64,000 nucleotides of DNA, taken from Temnothorax longispinosus. Lineage: Eukaryota > Arthropoda > Insecta > Hymenoptera > Formicidae. The DNA lies in assembly GCF_030848805.1 (NCBI RefSeq), contig NC_092360.1:10726001-10790000 (forward strand), given 5' to 3'. The position numbers were made by a program, and so were the translations under genes. Shown here piece by piece: positions 52,196 through 63,582 of this stretch (the stretch's first letter is position 1; every line of letters starts with the position of its first letter). The notes beneath the pieces were generated by a model. The model had not been told where the DNA came from and did not search any database. It saw only the letters and a program-made list of their open reading frames with translations.

Positions 52196-52400
52196 ATTTT
52201 TTGTGTATATATGTATATGTGCGCATAATATGTGTATATATACATATACACATCACATATATACACACAAAAACGTATGTATATTTATATGTATATATGT
52301 ATACATACATACAAATAAACATGTACACACATAACTCATTATAATTATGTATATTTATATAAATGTACATATGTATACAATGTACACTTATAAATATACA
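52196..52400. repeat. ATGTATAT/TACATACA low-complexity tract
   Basis: Alternating purine-pyrimidine stretch (TGTATATATGTATATGTGCG and similar). Open frames in it are artefacts. Confidence 0.8.
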
Positions 52401-53733
52401 AAATTATATAGTTATATAATATTAAAAATCGCGAAATATTAAAAATAGAACTAGACAACAGATATGCACCTTTATACGTGTGATGGTGTCTCCTCAATGG
52501 ATCAGATATTATCCCGGACTGAATGAATTGAAATTCAACTCATCTAGCTTTTCAAAGCACCTATTCGCAATGGACAATTAACACATTTTATAAATATAAC
52601 TTGCACGGCATAATATACAATTCTTCTCTAATGTAAAGAAAAACAAAGACTAAACTGTGGTAACGTTATCATTCGCGATAGCAATTTCAATTATGTTACG
52701 CTCTCTTAATGTCGATTCTCGTCTTCCAACGACGTGTCCTGTAGTAGCTCAAAGAGGAAAAACTAATATTAATGCACATGGGCGCTCGTTCCAATTCCAC
52801 GAATCTCGTAGAGTGAAGCCCCTTAAAAAACGAAGAAACTTCTTGAAGCTACGTGCGAGATAAAAATATATCTGGTACGGACAGCTATGTTTTCTCGCAC
52901 TCCTAAAATAATCATTACTCTCTATTTACGTTATCATTTTTATTACTATTCCGAGACTCGATTCGACAATTGAGAGAAACTACTGTCAAAGACTTTTCAT
53001 TTTTCCATCGTCACGATCGCCCAAACAACATGTCTCCCTCTTTTCATGCACCTAAAAGCGTTACGTTAACGAACTTCTGATTATTTACTCAGTCCTTAAG
53101 AGAATTAATAAAATATCCTCGTCCTATGGATATATTACGTATATATCCCAATTAAATACTGCTATATAATGTCACAGGTAGCTGTTTCCCCACTCTTAGC
53201 TGCGCATTAAATAGTAGATAGTTTTGTGTAAAACTACATTTGCACAGCTATGTGCTTCGAAGTTAGTTTAATTGCGCGTTACGCTCCCGGCAGAATATCG
53301 GCGTATTACCGACTTTCTTTATTTCGACTGATAAATTCATCACTTGAATAAAGGAACGGAACCGATTATGTGCGTATCTCTTATCACTTTAGTCAAGCTC
53401 CATTTCATTACAGTCTGCACTATAAGAGATCGAGAGGAGAAAATCAATTCGATCAGTTCAATCAGTGTTGGTTGATTCGATTTACCTTCGAAGCATAAGA
53501 CAAATCGAAAAGTCAGTCTTTGGACACACGTAAAAGCACCGATCTTCATTGTTGTGTCGATCAGTCTTTCTTTCTTTCGAGGGACGAGCTTTCCAAATAA
53601 ACAGATTTACATCAGTCATTTAGGATTCTTTCTATATATTACAAGAAATCTGTTTCTTCTATTTCTTCTTTACTTTTTAACGCATCGTGAAACAGTTACC
53701 AAAAAACAGTTACGATCTGGTCTTACAACATTA

Positions 53734-53739
53734 TTTATT
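53734..53739 (-). terminator. BCOR: BCOR poly(A) signal candidate
   Basis: AATAAA on the - strand, 82 bases past the TGA at 53821-53823, followed by TGTTGTAAG and TGTTTTTTGGTAACTG. It would give a short 3' UTR. Confidence 0.4.
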
Positions 53740-53820
53740 TTTCGACGATAACTCTTAAATCGCCATATTTTTTTAATTTTTATTATATTTCGATAGATCA
53801 TTGGCCACAGAACGGGCCGC

Positions 53821-53985
53821 TCAGTCCGTGGAATTTTTGTTACGAGTCTCTTGTCGCTTTCTTCCCTGTTGCCGCTCGCGTTTCACAGTAGCTTTGCCTT
53901 CAACTTTCTTCTGATGTTCCTTGGCCGGAATCGAAGTCGATGGTTTCGATGTCTGGGGAGATGATCGCCCCAGAGACGCCTCTTG
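53821..53985 (-). other. BCOR: Candidate stop-readthrough extension of BCOR
   Basis: After the TGA at 53986-53988 (context TGA-CAA) the same frame stays open for 54 codons to a second TGA at 53821-53823. It reads QEASLGRSSPQTSKPSTS, then KEHQKKVEGKATVKRERQQG and RKRQETRNKNSTD. This is Ser/Thr/Pro then very basic, like nuclear tails. GC content falls beyond the second stop rather than the first. A splice at TTAG|GTGACA to CCCCAG would leave a 37-base intron and break the frame, so it does not explain the open frame. Readthrough is inferred. Confidence 0.35.
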
Positions 53986-54410
53986 TCACCTAAGGCTAAT
54001 CACCACTTTCTCCACGTTTAGCAGAGACTTCACCTTGTCGTTGTACTTGATAAGAGTGACCTTGGAGCCGCGCACGTTGATCCTTTCGCCGCCGCTCAGC
54101 AGGTGACAGCAACGAGTCTGCTCCAGGAAATCTGGCAGTTTCAACTCACGCATAACGTCGCGATGCGCGACCGCAGGCGGCCCAGAATGAGCTTTCGGAT
54201 TAATTTGACGGAGAAGAGCATCGCGACTCTTTATCCTCAAAACCGCCATGAGATCTTGAAGCAGCACCCACTTATCGGGATCATTGTTCAGAGTGAAAAG
54301 AACAGGCAGGTTGATGTCGCTTACTTCCATTTCGATATCATCTAGCTCGACTGATTCAGGACTGTCCAATGGTACATCATCGAGTGGATTGTAGCCCGTC
54401 TCTTCTGGGT
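53986..54410 (-). CDS. BCOR: BCOR last exon: PUFD domain
   Basis: Follows TTGTTTTTAG. It encodes DPEETGYNPLDDVPLDSPE, then the PUFD fold: LPVLFTLNNDPDKWVLLQDL, MAVLRIKSRDALLRQ, FLEQTRCCHLLSG and NDKVKSLLNVEKVVISLR, with TGA at 53986-53988. The PUFD pairs with the PCGF1 RAWUL domain. Vertebrate BCOR ends a little after the equivalent helix, so the short ending is normal. See the readthrough entry for the open frame beyond. Confidence 0.93.
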
Positions 54411-57400
54411 CTAAAAACAAGTCCATAGAAAATTAAAAATATTCACTTGGACTATACATATGCAATATTCATAAACATTTGAGAATTTTGAATAAGGACT
54501 TATGCCAGCAATGACGTACCTAAAACAGAAGATGGACCGGCGAATGACCATGGTACAGTGGTACGACCTTGGATGTCAGCCAGGTGCTGTTCTAGAATGG
54601 AATGAGCTTCGGTGTCAACAGCCAGCATCAAAGGCGTTTGTCCGGAATAAGTAGCTAACAATGGATCGGCACCATATGACAACAGCAATCGCACAAGCTC
54701 CGTAGCACCATTCTCTGCCGCTTCATGAAGTGGCCTGATAATACAAAAATATATATTACGATCTGTAAATACCTACGTTCGTCAAATTATTTGCCGATAT
54801 AACACGAAAACAGTTATCGCAATAGATTTGACGAAAGTATTACCTAATACCACCGTTAGCACTCTCGCTAACGTTTGCACCGTAAGCTAGCAAGAGTTTC
54901 GCAATTTCTAGGTGACCCTTGGAGCACGCCTCATGAAGCGGTGTATATCCCGCGTTGTCTTTGGGACTCGGCGCGCTATTGAGCTTCTCCAGACAATAAG
55001 CAGTCACGTCCTACAGCGGAATACATAGTAGATTAGATCGTAATTCGCGCGAGTCGCTGGTTAACTTTACCGCATGACGTAGCAACCTGATCGTTATCTT
55101 ACCGTGTAACCAAGACGGGCAGCACGGTGTAATATGGTTTCCCCGACGCCCTTTTTGATAACCCACGTCCTGATCTCAGACTGAATATCGGCTACACACT
55201 CCGGGCTTGGTTTATTAGCTTGGCTTTGCTGTAAAGTGTATCGTGTTTCAAAGTAGTATTAAAAAACAAACGCGTGAAAATTATGAAAATTTTAAGATTA
55301 AAACAAACTGGAGGACAACAATCAGACAAAAAATATACATAGAAATCTAATATGTATACATACTCTCTTCCTTTCCTTCGGCAACGCTTCGTCTTTCTTT
55401 AGCGGCTTCTTCTTCTTACGAATATAATCGAATCCAGAACGGAATTTTCGTCGGCCTGGTCGAAGCTTCAACTTCTTTTTGTTACGAATTTCCAAATCGT
55501 TCTTGTCATCCTCCATCTCGTTATTTTCCTCCTCTCTGGCATCGTTCGTCTCTTCCTGCTCTATCTCAGTCTTGATACGACGTAACTTCTTCTTAGCAAG
55601 CGACTTGAGTAGATCCTTTCGCCTCTCGGCAGTTAATAGACGACGTTTCGAGTTCACAATCGCCTTGTGACTTCGTAGTATACCAGCATTCCTTAAACGG
55701 GACACCACTTTTTGCTTTAATGTTCGTACTTTGCCTAATGCATTCTCGGGCGTTTCATTCTGTGAATCGTCGTCCTGTGATGTGTCGTCGTGATTCTGCA
55801 TCGGCGGTGCTGACGCGGGTCTATCCTCACCGAATACTTCACGAATAGTCGTCTCTTTCTTCAAGACTTTCGTCTCCGTTCTCGTTCTGCTCTTCAACAC
55901 TAGAGTGGAGAATTTGTTGGGCAACGTGTGATTGTTCTTGAACGCGTCACGGAAATTATTGACCGTCTCTTTGCGGAAATAACCGAGGAGGACGGAGTTA
56001 GTAACTTTAATCGGGTTTCTATTATTCTTCAACGCGATCCTGTTTTTGGAGTTCTTCGATGTCTCGGACGACAAAAGTGGTGTGAGACCTGGTGTTGGTA
56101 AAAGTTCCGGCTCGTTATTGCTCTTATTAATGTTACTGCTCTTATTACTTTTCAGATTCTGCTTCTTCTTCGAGTCCTTCTGACCACTTCCGACCTTCTG
56201 CGCGAGAACATCGACAATAGAATTGTTCTCAGATCGGAAATGTTTCATCATAGCTTTCGGAGGACAGGAAACCGTTGTCGACGAGGTCGCCTCCTCGTCA
56301 TCAATCTTACTGCCGAGTCCCATTATGCTGAAACTGTAATTGGACTCCATGTCGCTGTCTCTCTTATTACGGTTGAGATACACGTCGGAACTGTCCATCG
56401 AGACGGACAATGCTGGCGAGCCGGGATCTAAGTCCGGCAACGACGTCGACAATCGATGAAAGCGCGATGGTTTTGATACTGTTATCAACCTGGGTGGCAT
56501 TCTTAGAGATTTTTTGTATACGTAAACCTCCTCTTCCCAACCGGGTCTGAAATCACTACCGTCACCAAATAATGGTTTCGGTTTTGCTTTTTGGGACGTT
56601 CCACTTTTCGAGGGCGACAATTTGGATTCCTTTTCCGACTTCGCCTTATGAGGAGTAGTGTCCCTCGAACGAAGCTTCATACCTTCGGACACGTTAGCCA
56701 TAGTTCGTTTCCTAGCACGAAGTCTATCCGCCACTGAGGAACCATGGCCGAACTCGGTACTGGCATCGCTGTCCTCGCTCGAGGATTCGCTACCGCTAGA
56801 AGACTCAAGCTTGATCCTGCCACCACGACGAATTCGTCTTCTTCGGCATATCACTTCCTCATCGCAATCACTATCTTCCTTTTTTATTTCCTGTCTTGTT
56901 CTTTTAATTAATGGCACTTCTTCTGAATCATCGCTTGAGTGTTTATCATCCTCTTTCGTCAGCCCGGGTTCCGTCTTGATCTTAATATCCTTAAAGACCG
57001 AATTTTTGTCTTCCTTACTAGACGGATCCGGTATCTCCTTCTTGATGTTTTCGGGCTTGATTTGAGAATGCGATGCATTGGTATCCGATTCCTTGTCGGT
57101 ATCGTTTGCTGCGTCTTCAAGCTTCGGTGTTGCGACACCGCTCACTTTTTTTCTACGTCCTCGTTTCTTCACGGAATCGCCCGCGCGTAATTGCTCCATA
57201 AACTTATCACAGGTGTTACTCCAAAATGGATCCATATCATTGATTTTGTCGTTTTCCTGCAAACAAGGATTACACCTATAAAGTAAAATTATAACGCGAG
57301 TAGACACAGAACAACACAACGACAAGAATTTTTAAAGACAGAAAGAATTGGCGAAAGTTATATATGAGCATTGTATAAAAAAAAACTATCTTTTCCATTT

Positions 57401-60400
57401 CCTCCTAATATAACATACATCTATATGATTTTCATGTAAAATATACAAAAGTTTAATATTATAACATAAAACGTTTCATAAAAATGTAAAAGTAGTTCTA
57501 TTTTTTATAAATGTTTATTTAAAATATCTTAATAAAAAAAAAGTAAATATATATACATATATTGTATAAATAGTGAATATGCAGTATGTATAAATATAAT
57601 AAATATTACTTTAAGATAATTCATTGAATTCATAATTCACAATACATAAATCAGAAATTGATGCGGCACGGAATGTGTTAATATCTGTTTTGTCGCGCGC
57701 TCATCTATATGGTATCAAAGAAAATTAACTTACAGAAAAGAAAGAATAGCTGACGATATAGACACAAAGAAAATCAATTATTATCACAAACTAAAAATCT
57801 CCGTTTTTATATTTCAAACACGTAAATTAAATAATTCGTTTTTACTTTTCTCCATCTTAATTTTTTTTTATCTGTTACTATAATGTTACCTTCAGTTCTA
57901 TCTTCACGAGATCCGTCGAGGATGCCATGTTCATACACACAGCATCATTAAGGGGTATCGGGGGTTGTACTTTGGACAACTGTTTCCTGTCTCTTCTCAT
58001 CTCTTCCAAAGTTTGTCGCTCGAGAACTGGCATCTCGCCCTCAGAGTCGCTCTCCCGGAAGTCGAACACCGATGTTTCGGAGGAGCTCCTACACCCGCTC
58101 GCCCTGGCCGGGACCGTGGACGCGACGATGGCGGCGACGGGCACAGTTGCCGCTACCGGCATGTTGTCCTCGTCAGTTCTTGAAAATAACCGTCTTCTGG
58201 GCGGCAAACAGACCGTTTTCTCACGCGTTAATTTCGGCGGGCTACCCGCAGACGAGCCAGACTGCGGCGTTGATGTTGAGGCCGCACTATCGATCTCTGG
58301 TACAATATAATAAAAATTATATACAAATTTCAATAATATCTTGCAGCATATTGACGCAACTGAATAAATAGCACAATTATCGCGCAAACTATGATCGAGT
58401 TGAGACGAACAGATCAAATCGATCAAAATTATCACCAATAACATCTGTTAATAACCACTAACTCTTTTGCGCAAGCTAAGTTACCTCTCGGCGTCGACGA
58501 CACGTCTTGAGAAGGTACGGAAGATGCTTTCGTTGTAAATTGGCCGGTCCCGACCTAAATGAAAAGCAGAAATCGTGAGATCGGCATGATCAATGCAATT
58601 GCGCAAATTAGAGTTAGATAGAGACAATCACGCACTTGTTTCAGTTCCGCCTTCGTCCTGATCTTCGCAGCTAAAATAGCGGCGAGGCCGTCGTCTTTGT
58701 CACGATGTATTTGATTCTCGGTGCCACGTGGTCCCGCGAGGGAAGCTTCCTTGCCAGGTAACGTGGCGGATGCATTCACTCTCGAGGCGTACATGCTGCG
58801 CGGATTCTCCTGAGTGATCGAGTCTACCGCTCGCGGAACGTGGAACTTGTAATGCGGCGGAGTGTTGCTGTTACGCTCGAGCAAACTCGCCGCCGTGAAC
58901 GGTGACAGATTGTGCCTGCCGATGCTCTTAGGCTCGACTGGCGCGACGACCTGAGGGAATTTCACGGAAATTATCAGAAACGTCAAACCAGACGTCGAGC
59001 GTCTGGAAATCAGACATAGATAGATAGAAATGACTAAGTGGACTGAATCGCCGCTTATTTTCATTTTCAGCCACAATTCACGCTGGATCTATAAGACTTC
59101 GATTTTATTCGCAAAGATCGGCGATGAATCATATCGGCAACGAAAAAAATGACAAAAATATCCAATACCTGATATCCTTAAATCAGAATTTAGATTTTGT
59201 TGAAACCTGTAATTTCTCACCTTATTCTGAAAACTCTGCTGGCTGTGATTGACCAGGATAGGCTGCTGACTGTTAAGCTGTTCATCCCTCTGTTGCTTGT
59301 TCTCCAGGCTGTTCCTCAGCAAGCTAAGCACCCTCTTGTCGGCGCCGGTGTTGCTAGGTTGATCCATCGGCTGGCCACCGGACATCCCATTCGGTGGGCA
59401 CGTCGTCTTCTGAACTGACTGACGATAACTCGGATAGGTCAGCTGCGCACCGCTCAGTTGCTGCGGTAATGGATGTACACTCCCGGATTTCGAGATCACC
59501 GGATGATTGTACGACGACGGCGAGCTACGTATGACTTTGGACTCCGGATAGGTCCTTTTATCACAGTATACCGACTGATACCTGGACGATTCCGGCGCCG
59601 AGTAACCGCCGCTGTCGGTTCTCTGATCGTGGGCGCCGGGTGTCGCCAGAGCTCCGTTCGGCAGAGGAACCGACAGGTTCATCTCTTGCCGTTTCTGCTG
59701 CTCGTTCAGCGCATCCGCGGTCGACATTGCTTTCGTTTCAACAATCTGCTTTTCGCTACTCGGTACTCGCCAAGCGACTCTGGCCTGTTTGTTAGGACTC
59801 CCTACCCCATAAATCGGCTCTCCAACTCTTTTAAACGGCATCCGTTCGCGCTGAGGGAATTGCTGGTCAAACTTGGCCCTACTGTCCGCTAAGTAGTACT
59901 TGCTCGAGTCGGGTGGGTAATCCTGTGCGGGCAATGTGGGCGGACCGAATCGCGGAGATGGATCCATTATCGAGTGATACTTGGAGAGCCTCGAGGACAC
60001 CGAATCATTCGTCTGGAGGTATGATGAAGACGTAGACGTCGACGTCGACGAAGACGACGCAGGTGGCATCGTCAGGCCGTCGTATAGTGGCGACGTGGGC
60101 AGTGGGCGCTTCTTGAACGTAGACATGTGAGGCAGTGGAGAGGTGTTCGCGTGATGGGACGAGAGAGGTTGAGCGGATGGAACGTAAAGCTGCTGCGTAG
60201 TACTTCTGCGAAGGGGATTCTCGTGATGCGACTGATGACGTAACGGCGCCGAGGTAAAGTCTGGGAGAAAGTCGACCTTGGGCGCGCACACCGTTTGTGG
60301 CGTCGATGTTCGGACGCAGGTCACGGGCATGGAATTCCTCGAGCTGTTACTCGAAGGCCTATGGTCGTATGACGACGGGTATGACGGTTGCGCCGGTGCC

Positions 60401-61633
60401 GATTGATGCATGACAGTCGGAGGTGGCATCGGCCTATTTACGTTATTCCTGGATGTACTCAGGTTCGAGCTACTGACATGCTTGTCGGTGCTGATGGTCT
60501 CGAGGTCATCGTGCGCCGTAGAATCCGCCGATGTCTTGACCGTCTTGACGGATAAGTCCAAAGGAGATTCTCTCTTCCGAACTGCATTGCTCGGCGCCGG
60601 GGAACTCGCCATCGCGGCGACCAAGGTCGCTTGATCAACACCGGATGACGCTGGGATCTGATAAGAATATTCTTTATAGGCATAGCCTTCGGTCGTCATT
60701 CGTGTCGTTGGCTGATGATGATAGGACGACGATCCCGTTGACCGATCCGGCTCGTCGGAAGACTGATACACATGGATCGTTGGAACGGAAGACCTCGCGC
60801 CACCTGAACCACCTTGACTGATAGTGGTCACTGTGGTGCTGCTAGTGGAGTTGTTACTATGATGACTAGGCGCCATCGTGGTGGCATATGATGACGACGG
60901 ATAGCCTTGCTGACCGCTGTATCGCGAACTGTACGTCATGTTCGTTACAGTAGTTGTCCTACCGTTCACTGGCATCACGTGGTTCATATCCGAGACCGGA
61001 GTCGTTGGGTACTCGGCGAGCCTCTGAGGAGGCATCGTTATAGACGAGGGGGTCGGCGGCATCGCGACAGACGGAACTTTACTGATTGCGTTCGTCACAT
61101 GCATTCGTTGTCGTGCTATCGTCTGCGCCGATTTTCCTAACGGTTCTCGCCTGTTGGAATGATAGGATGAGAGGGCGGCAATAGGCGGCAAGTTATGCGT
61201 GTTGCTGTTCCTCTGCGTGGACGACCGATGCGTCCCGTAAGGGGTCGTCATAACATCAATTGTGCCTCTCTTCGTGGCATCCGCACCGTTATACGTAGCG
61301 TGTTTGTTGGCATTTTGCTGGTAGCTACCTAGACTGTTGCTACCAGAGGTACTGGGATATGCCGTCTGCGGCGGCACCAGCATCTGCTGCATACCATAAG
61401 ATTGACTGTGAGACCGACTTGGCTGGGAGTAGTAGCTACTCCCCTGAGACTCCGGTTGTGGATTCTTCTGGAAGGAATGGTACGAAGACTGGGACGGTGG
61501 CGGCGGTGCGTAAGGCAACCCCATCGCCGCGTCACGAACCGCCGCCACGTAATTCGTTTGATAGTGCTGCGAGGTGGCTGGTGGTAGATTGTACGAATGT
61601 GGTGTCGACCTCGATAAAACCGATTGCTGCTGC

Positions 61634-61667
<34 letters not shown>

Positions 61668-62110
61668 GCTGTTGTTGCTGCTGCTGTTGCTGCTGCTGTT
61701 GCTGTGGTGGCAGCGGTGGAGGCGGCGGATAGGTCGGCGAGTGCGGCTGGAAGCTGTTGTGCGGCGAAGGTGTATGATGAGGAGAAGGAGAGGCGTGCGG
61801 ATTGTGTAGGCTGGACACATGAGGCGACTGCCGCTGTGGCGACGGCGTCGCGTGATGCGGCGACGGAGTTGCGTGACGCGGCGACGGCTCGTGATGCGGC
61901 GACGGCGTCGTTCCTGCATGATATCCACTCGGGGGTGGTGGCATCTGCTGCTGTGAATGGTTCGCTACCATGGCAGCGGAGGACGACGATGGGACGCCGT
62001 GCGGTGGCATCGAAACTACACGGCCTCCATACGAAGAACCGTGCGAGTGTGGCGACGCATTTATACGACTAGGATGCTGCTGTTGCTGCTGCAGAGGCGA
62101 CGATTGCTGA

Positions 62111-62142
<32 letters not shown>

Positions 62143-63582
62143 GTGCTGCTGGTGCTGATGATAGTGCACCGAAGTGGCGGCGGACGGCAGATGCGGTGAA
62201 GGAATGTGACCCGGAAGATTCTGCGGCTGCGATTGCGAAGGAATGTGATTGGAGGAGGAGCTTCCTGGCCCGGGCTGACGCGGGCTGACCGCCTGCGACG
62301 ATGAGGAGCAGGCCGCGGTGGAAGAGTGCAACCCATCCGAGCTATGCGACCTGTCGTTGACACTCGAAGCGGAAGCGGCCAAACGATGAACCTGCTGTTG
62401 GTACTGACTCGTGGAACGGTAACTCTGAGACGATGTGGCAGAGCCGGATCCGTACGCAGTCGATCCACCGAGAGAATTCTGAGTGAGTGGTATGTTGCTG
62501 CCGTAAGTACCAGGTATTCGTTGCTGCTCCGACGGACAATGTCCTTGAGTAACGACGTTGGACGATGTCGTAGTATTATTCTGCTCTATTGGCGTCGATC
62601 TCGTGCTCGGTTGCTGAGCCATACTCGAGGGCTGCGCTACATTGGCGGACTGGTAAATGGAACTCTGCGAATACGGGGCCGGTGCGCATTTCGTGATATC
62701 TGGGTGATGGTAACGTGGATAGTACTGAGTTCTCTGCGCGACGATCGGCTGTGACTGCCTATCGTTATTGGCAGTCTGATAGGTTGAAGCGGAGTGCGAT
62801 GAAGAAGAGGCGAGCATCTCCGCCGTACTGAAGGACGTCCTGCTGACATTACTAAGTTGCTGATATACCGGTCCGGGGGAATGTGGCGGTTGGGGCGGCT
62901 GCATCTGATGCAAATGCGACGATGAATTCGACGTCGGGAGGTGAGACTGATGATGACTGTGATCGCTGGAGGAGGAGGTCAACGACGATGATGACGACGA
63001 CGTCGGCAGCGGTCTCTGCGAGAAATTCGACGATGACGCGACGACGGAGGAGGACGAGGATTGATAATTTGAGGGTTGCATCTCGGTTAAAGTGACAGTG
63101 CCTGAGGAAGAGGAGCTGGGTTCCATGGCGGAGCCTTCGTCGCCTGGCCTCGTGTCCGGGACTTCGACCCTGGTCGGCTGCGGCGCATACGGATCCACGT
63201 GCGGGTTCCAGAAATTAGATCCGGCAGCCGCATTGCTACTCTCCACGGACGACGAAGGTCTAATGTCGGCGGAGTAACGATTCGACTCCTGGACATTACT
63301 ACTGCTATTGCTGCTGCTGCTGCTGCTACTACTATTGCTGCTGCTATTGGCGGAAATCGAGATTGACTGAGTTGATTGAGTCGGCTGCGACGGTGCGTCA
63401 TGATCGTGCGTCGTCGCCGATGTGGACGAGGCGGGATTCGTAGAGGATGTCGAGTGGAGATTGTGATCCACCGACGTGGCCGCGCCACTACCTGTACTCG
63501 GTACGGGCAGTCCCTGGAAGTACTGGCGAGCCCCCTCTAACACGTTCGTGAAGCTCACATCCATGTCACACCAACTGCTAAT
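53986..63582 (-). CDS. BCOR: BCOR-family (BCL6 corepressor) protein
   Basis: Scaffold of non-canonical Polycomb complex PRC1.1, which bridges PCGF1/RING1/KDM2B to targets and represses transcription in the nucleus. Nine exons, from 5' to 3': 63582-59221, 58950-58636, 58554-58485, 58296-57890, 57256-55364, 55228-55103, 55010-54844, 54734-54520 and 54410-53986. All have GT-AG borders and matching phases and total 2,660 codons with the stop. Features in order: Ser/Gln/His/Pro-rich region with polyQ, PLDLS CtBP motif, basic NLS-like stretches, three ankyrin repeats (ETILHRAARLGYTDVTAYCL, YTPLHEACSKGHLEIAKLLL, RPLHEAAENGATELVRLLLS) and PUFD (KWVLLQDLMAVLRIKSRDAL). The repeat order and the LLLSYGADPLLATYSG block closely match vertebrate BCOR. 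The true start may be the ATG at 63564 or an exon beyond the window. Confidence 0.93.
54520..54734 (-). CDS. BCOR: BCOR exon: ankyrin repeat 3 and linker
   Basis: Follows GTATTATCAG and ends GTTTTAG|GTACGT. It encodes PLHEAAENGATELVRLLLSY, GADPLLATYSGQTPLMLAVD and HLADIQGRTTVPWSFAGPSS. The ankyrin-to-PUFD linker (LADIQGR...WSFAG) corresponds to the vertebrate LNDLQGR...WDFYG segment. Confidence 0.93.
54844..55010 (-). CDS. BCOR: BCOR exon: ankyrin repeats 1-2
   Basis: Follows CCGCTGTAG and ends GGTATTAG|GTAATA. It encodes DVTAYCLEKLNSAPSPKDNA and GYTPLHEACSKGHLEIAKLL, then LAYGANVSESANGGI. It carries two bases over to an Arg codon. Confidence 0.93.
55103..55228 (-). CDS. BCOR: BCOR exon: start of ankyrin domain
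   Basis: Follows ACTTTACAG and ends TACACG|GTAAGA. It encodes QSQANKPSPECVADIQSEIR, then TWVIKKGVGETILHRAARLG and YT. GETILHRAARLG matches vertebrate GETLLQRAARLG. Confidence 0.93.
55364..57256 (-). CDS. BCOR: BCOR large middle exon: charged, NLS-rich region
   Basis: Follows TTGTTTGCAG and ends AAGAGA|GTATGT. It has 631 codons. It begins ENDKINDMDPFWSNTCDKF, with basic KKRGRRKK soon after and IRKKKKPLKK near the end. Acidic/Ser-rich stretches lie between. Two blocks look conserved rather than disordered: RPGWEEEVYVYKKSLRMPP (about 56480-56560) and LLGYFRKETVNNFRDAF (about 55930-56000). I do not recognise either from vertebrate BCOR, and their role is unknown. Confidence 0.88.
57890..58296 (-). 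CDS. BCOR: BCOR exon: Ser/Pro-rich and charged linker
   Basis: Follows ATTGTACCAG and ends CTGAAG|GTAACA. It encodes IDSAASTSTPQSGSSAGSPP, KLTREKTVCLPPRRRLFS, SVFDFRESDSEGEMPVLERQ and TLEEMRRDRKQLSKVQ. The last part is likely helical. No known domain. Confidence 0.85.
58485..58554 (-). CDS. BCOR: BCOR 70-nt exon
   Basis: Follows TTCATTTAG and ends GAGAG|GTAACT. It encodes VGTGQFTTKASSVPSQDVSS and TPR plus one base. It is short and has no domain. Its borders are supported by phase agreement with both neighbours. Confidence 0.75.
58636..58950 (-). CDS. BCOR: BCOR exon: conserved-looking linker
   Basis: Follows AATTCCCTCAG and ends AAACAA|GTGCGT. It has 105 codons: VVAPVEPKSIGRHNLSPFTA, LLERNSNTPPHYKFHVPR, SMYASRVNASATLPGKE and DDGLAAILAAKIRTKAELKQ. 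The final helix-like segment (LAAILAAKIRTKAELKQ) is continuous with the next exon. Confidence 0.88.
59221..63582 (-). CDS. BCOR: BCOR long N-terminal exon: Ser/Gln/His/Pro-rich, CtBP motif
   Basis: Follows TTTGTCATTGCAG and ends CAGAATAAG|GTGAGA. It has 1,454 codons, disordered and rich in Ser, Gln, His and Pro. SPHHATPSPHH-type repeats lie at about 61750-61920 and a 27-Gln run at 61624-61704. PLDLS at 60550-60564 (exon residue about 1007) is the consensus CtBP-binding motif and equals the KPLDLSSK site of vertebrate BCOR. The frame is open at the 5' splice junction (ISSWCDMDVSF). The first ATG inside is at 63564, but translation may start in an exon upstream of the window. Confidence 0.9.
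61624..61704 (-). repeat. BCOR: Polyglutamine-coding triplet repeat
   Basis: Twenty-seven consecutive CAA/CAG codons in the BCOR N-terminal exon, with a pure CAA core that may vary in length. A second, interrupted Gln/His run lies at about 62075-62160. Confidence 0.93.

Larger units (their letters stand above)
49386..53733. other. Intergenic or UTR sequence between convergent dlg1 and BCOR
   Basis: AT-rich DNA with simple repeats and one inverted-repeat element, both listed separately. I see no gene in it. Parts could be longer 3' UTR forms of either gene. Confidence 0.5.

Noticed and set aside
53949..53985. 37-base intron TTAG|GTGACA...CCCCAG that would bypass the BCOR stop
   Set aside because: It is too short for an insect intron, and joining would shift the frame away from the coding-like one, giving an early stop.
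59776..59805. VAWRVPSSE in BCOR compared with the vertebrate BCL6-binding SSWVVPGP peptide
   Set aside because: Only a few residues match, the position relative to PLDLS differs, and no BCL6 ortholog is expected as a partner in insects.
61359..62072. 237-codon + strand open frame with long poly-Val/Ala runs
   Set aside because: It is the antisense shadow of the BCOR polyQ/His/Pro region. The runs are frame-shifted translations of CAA/CAG repeats, with no independent coding features.
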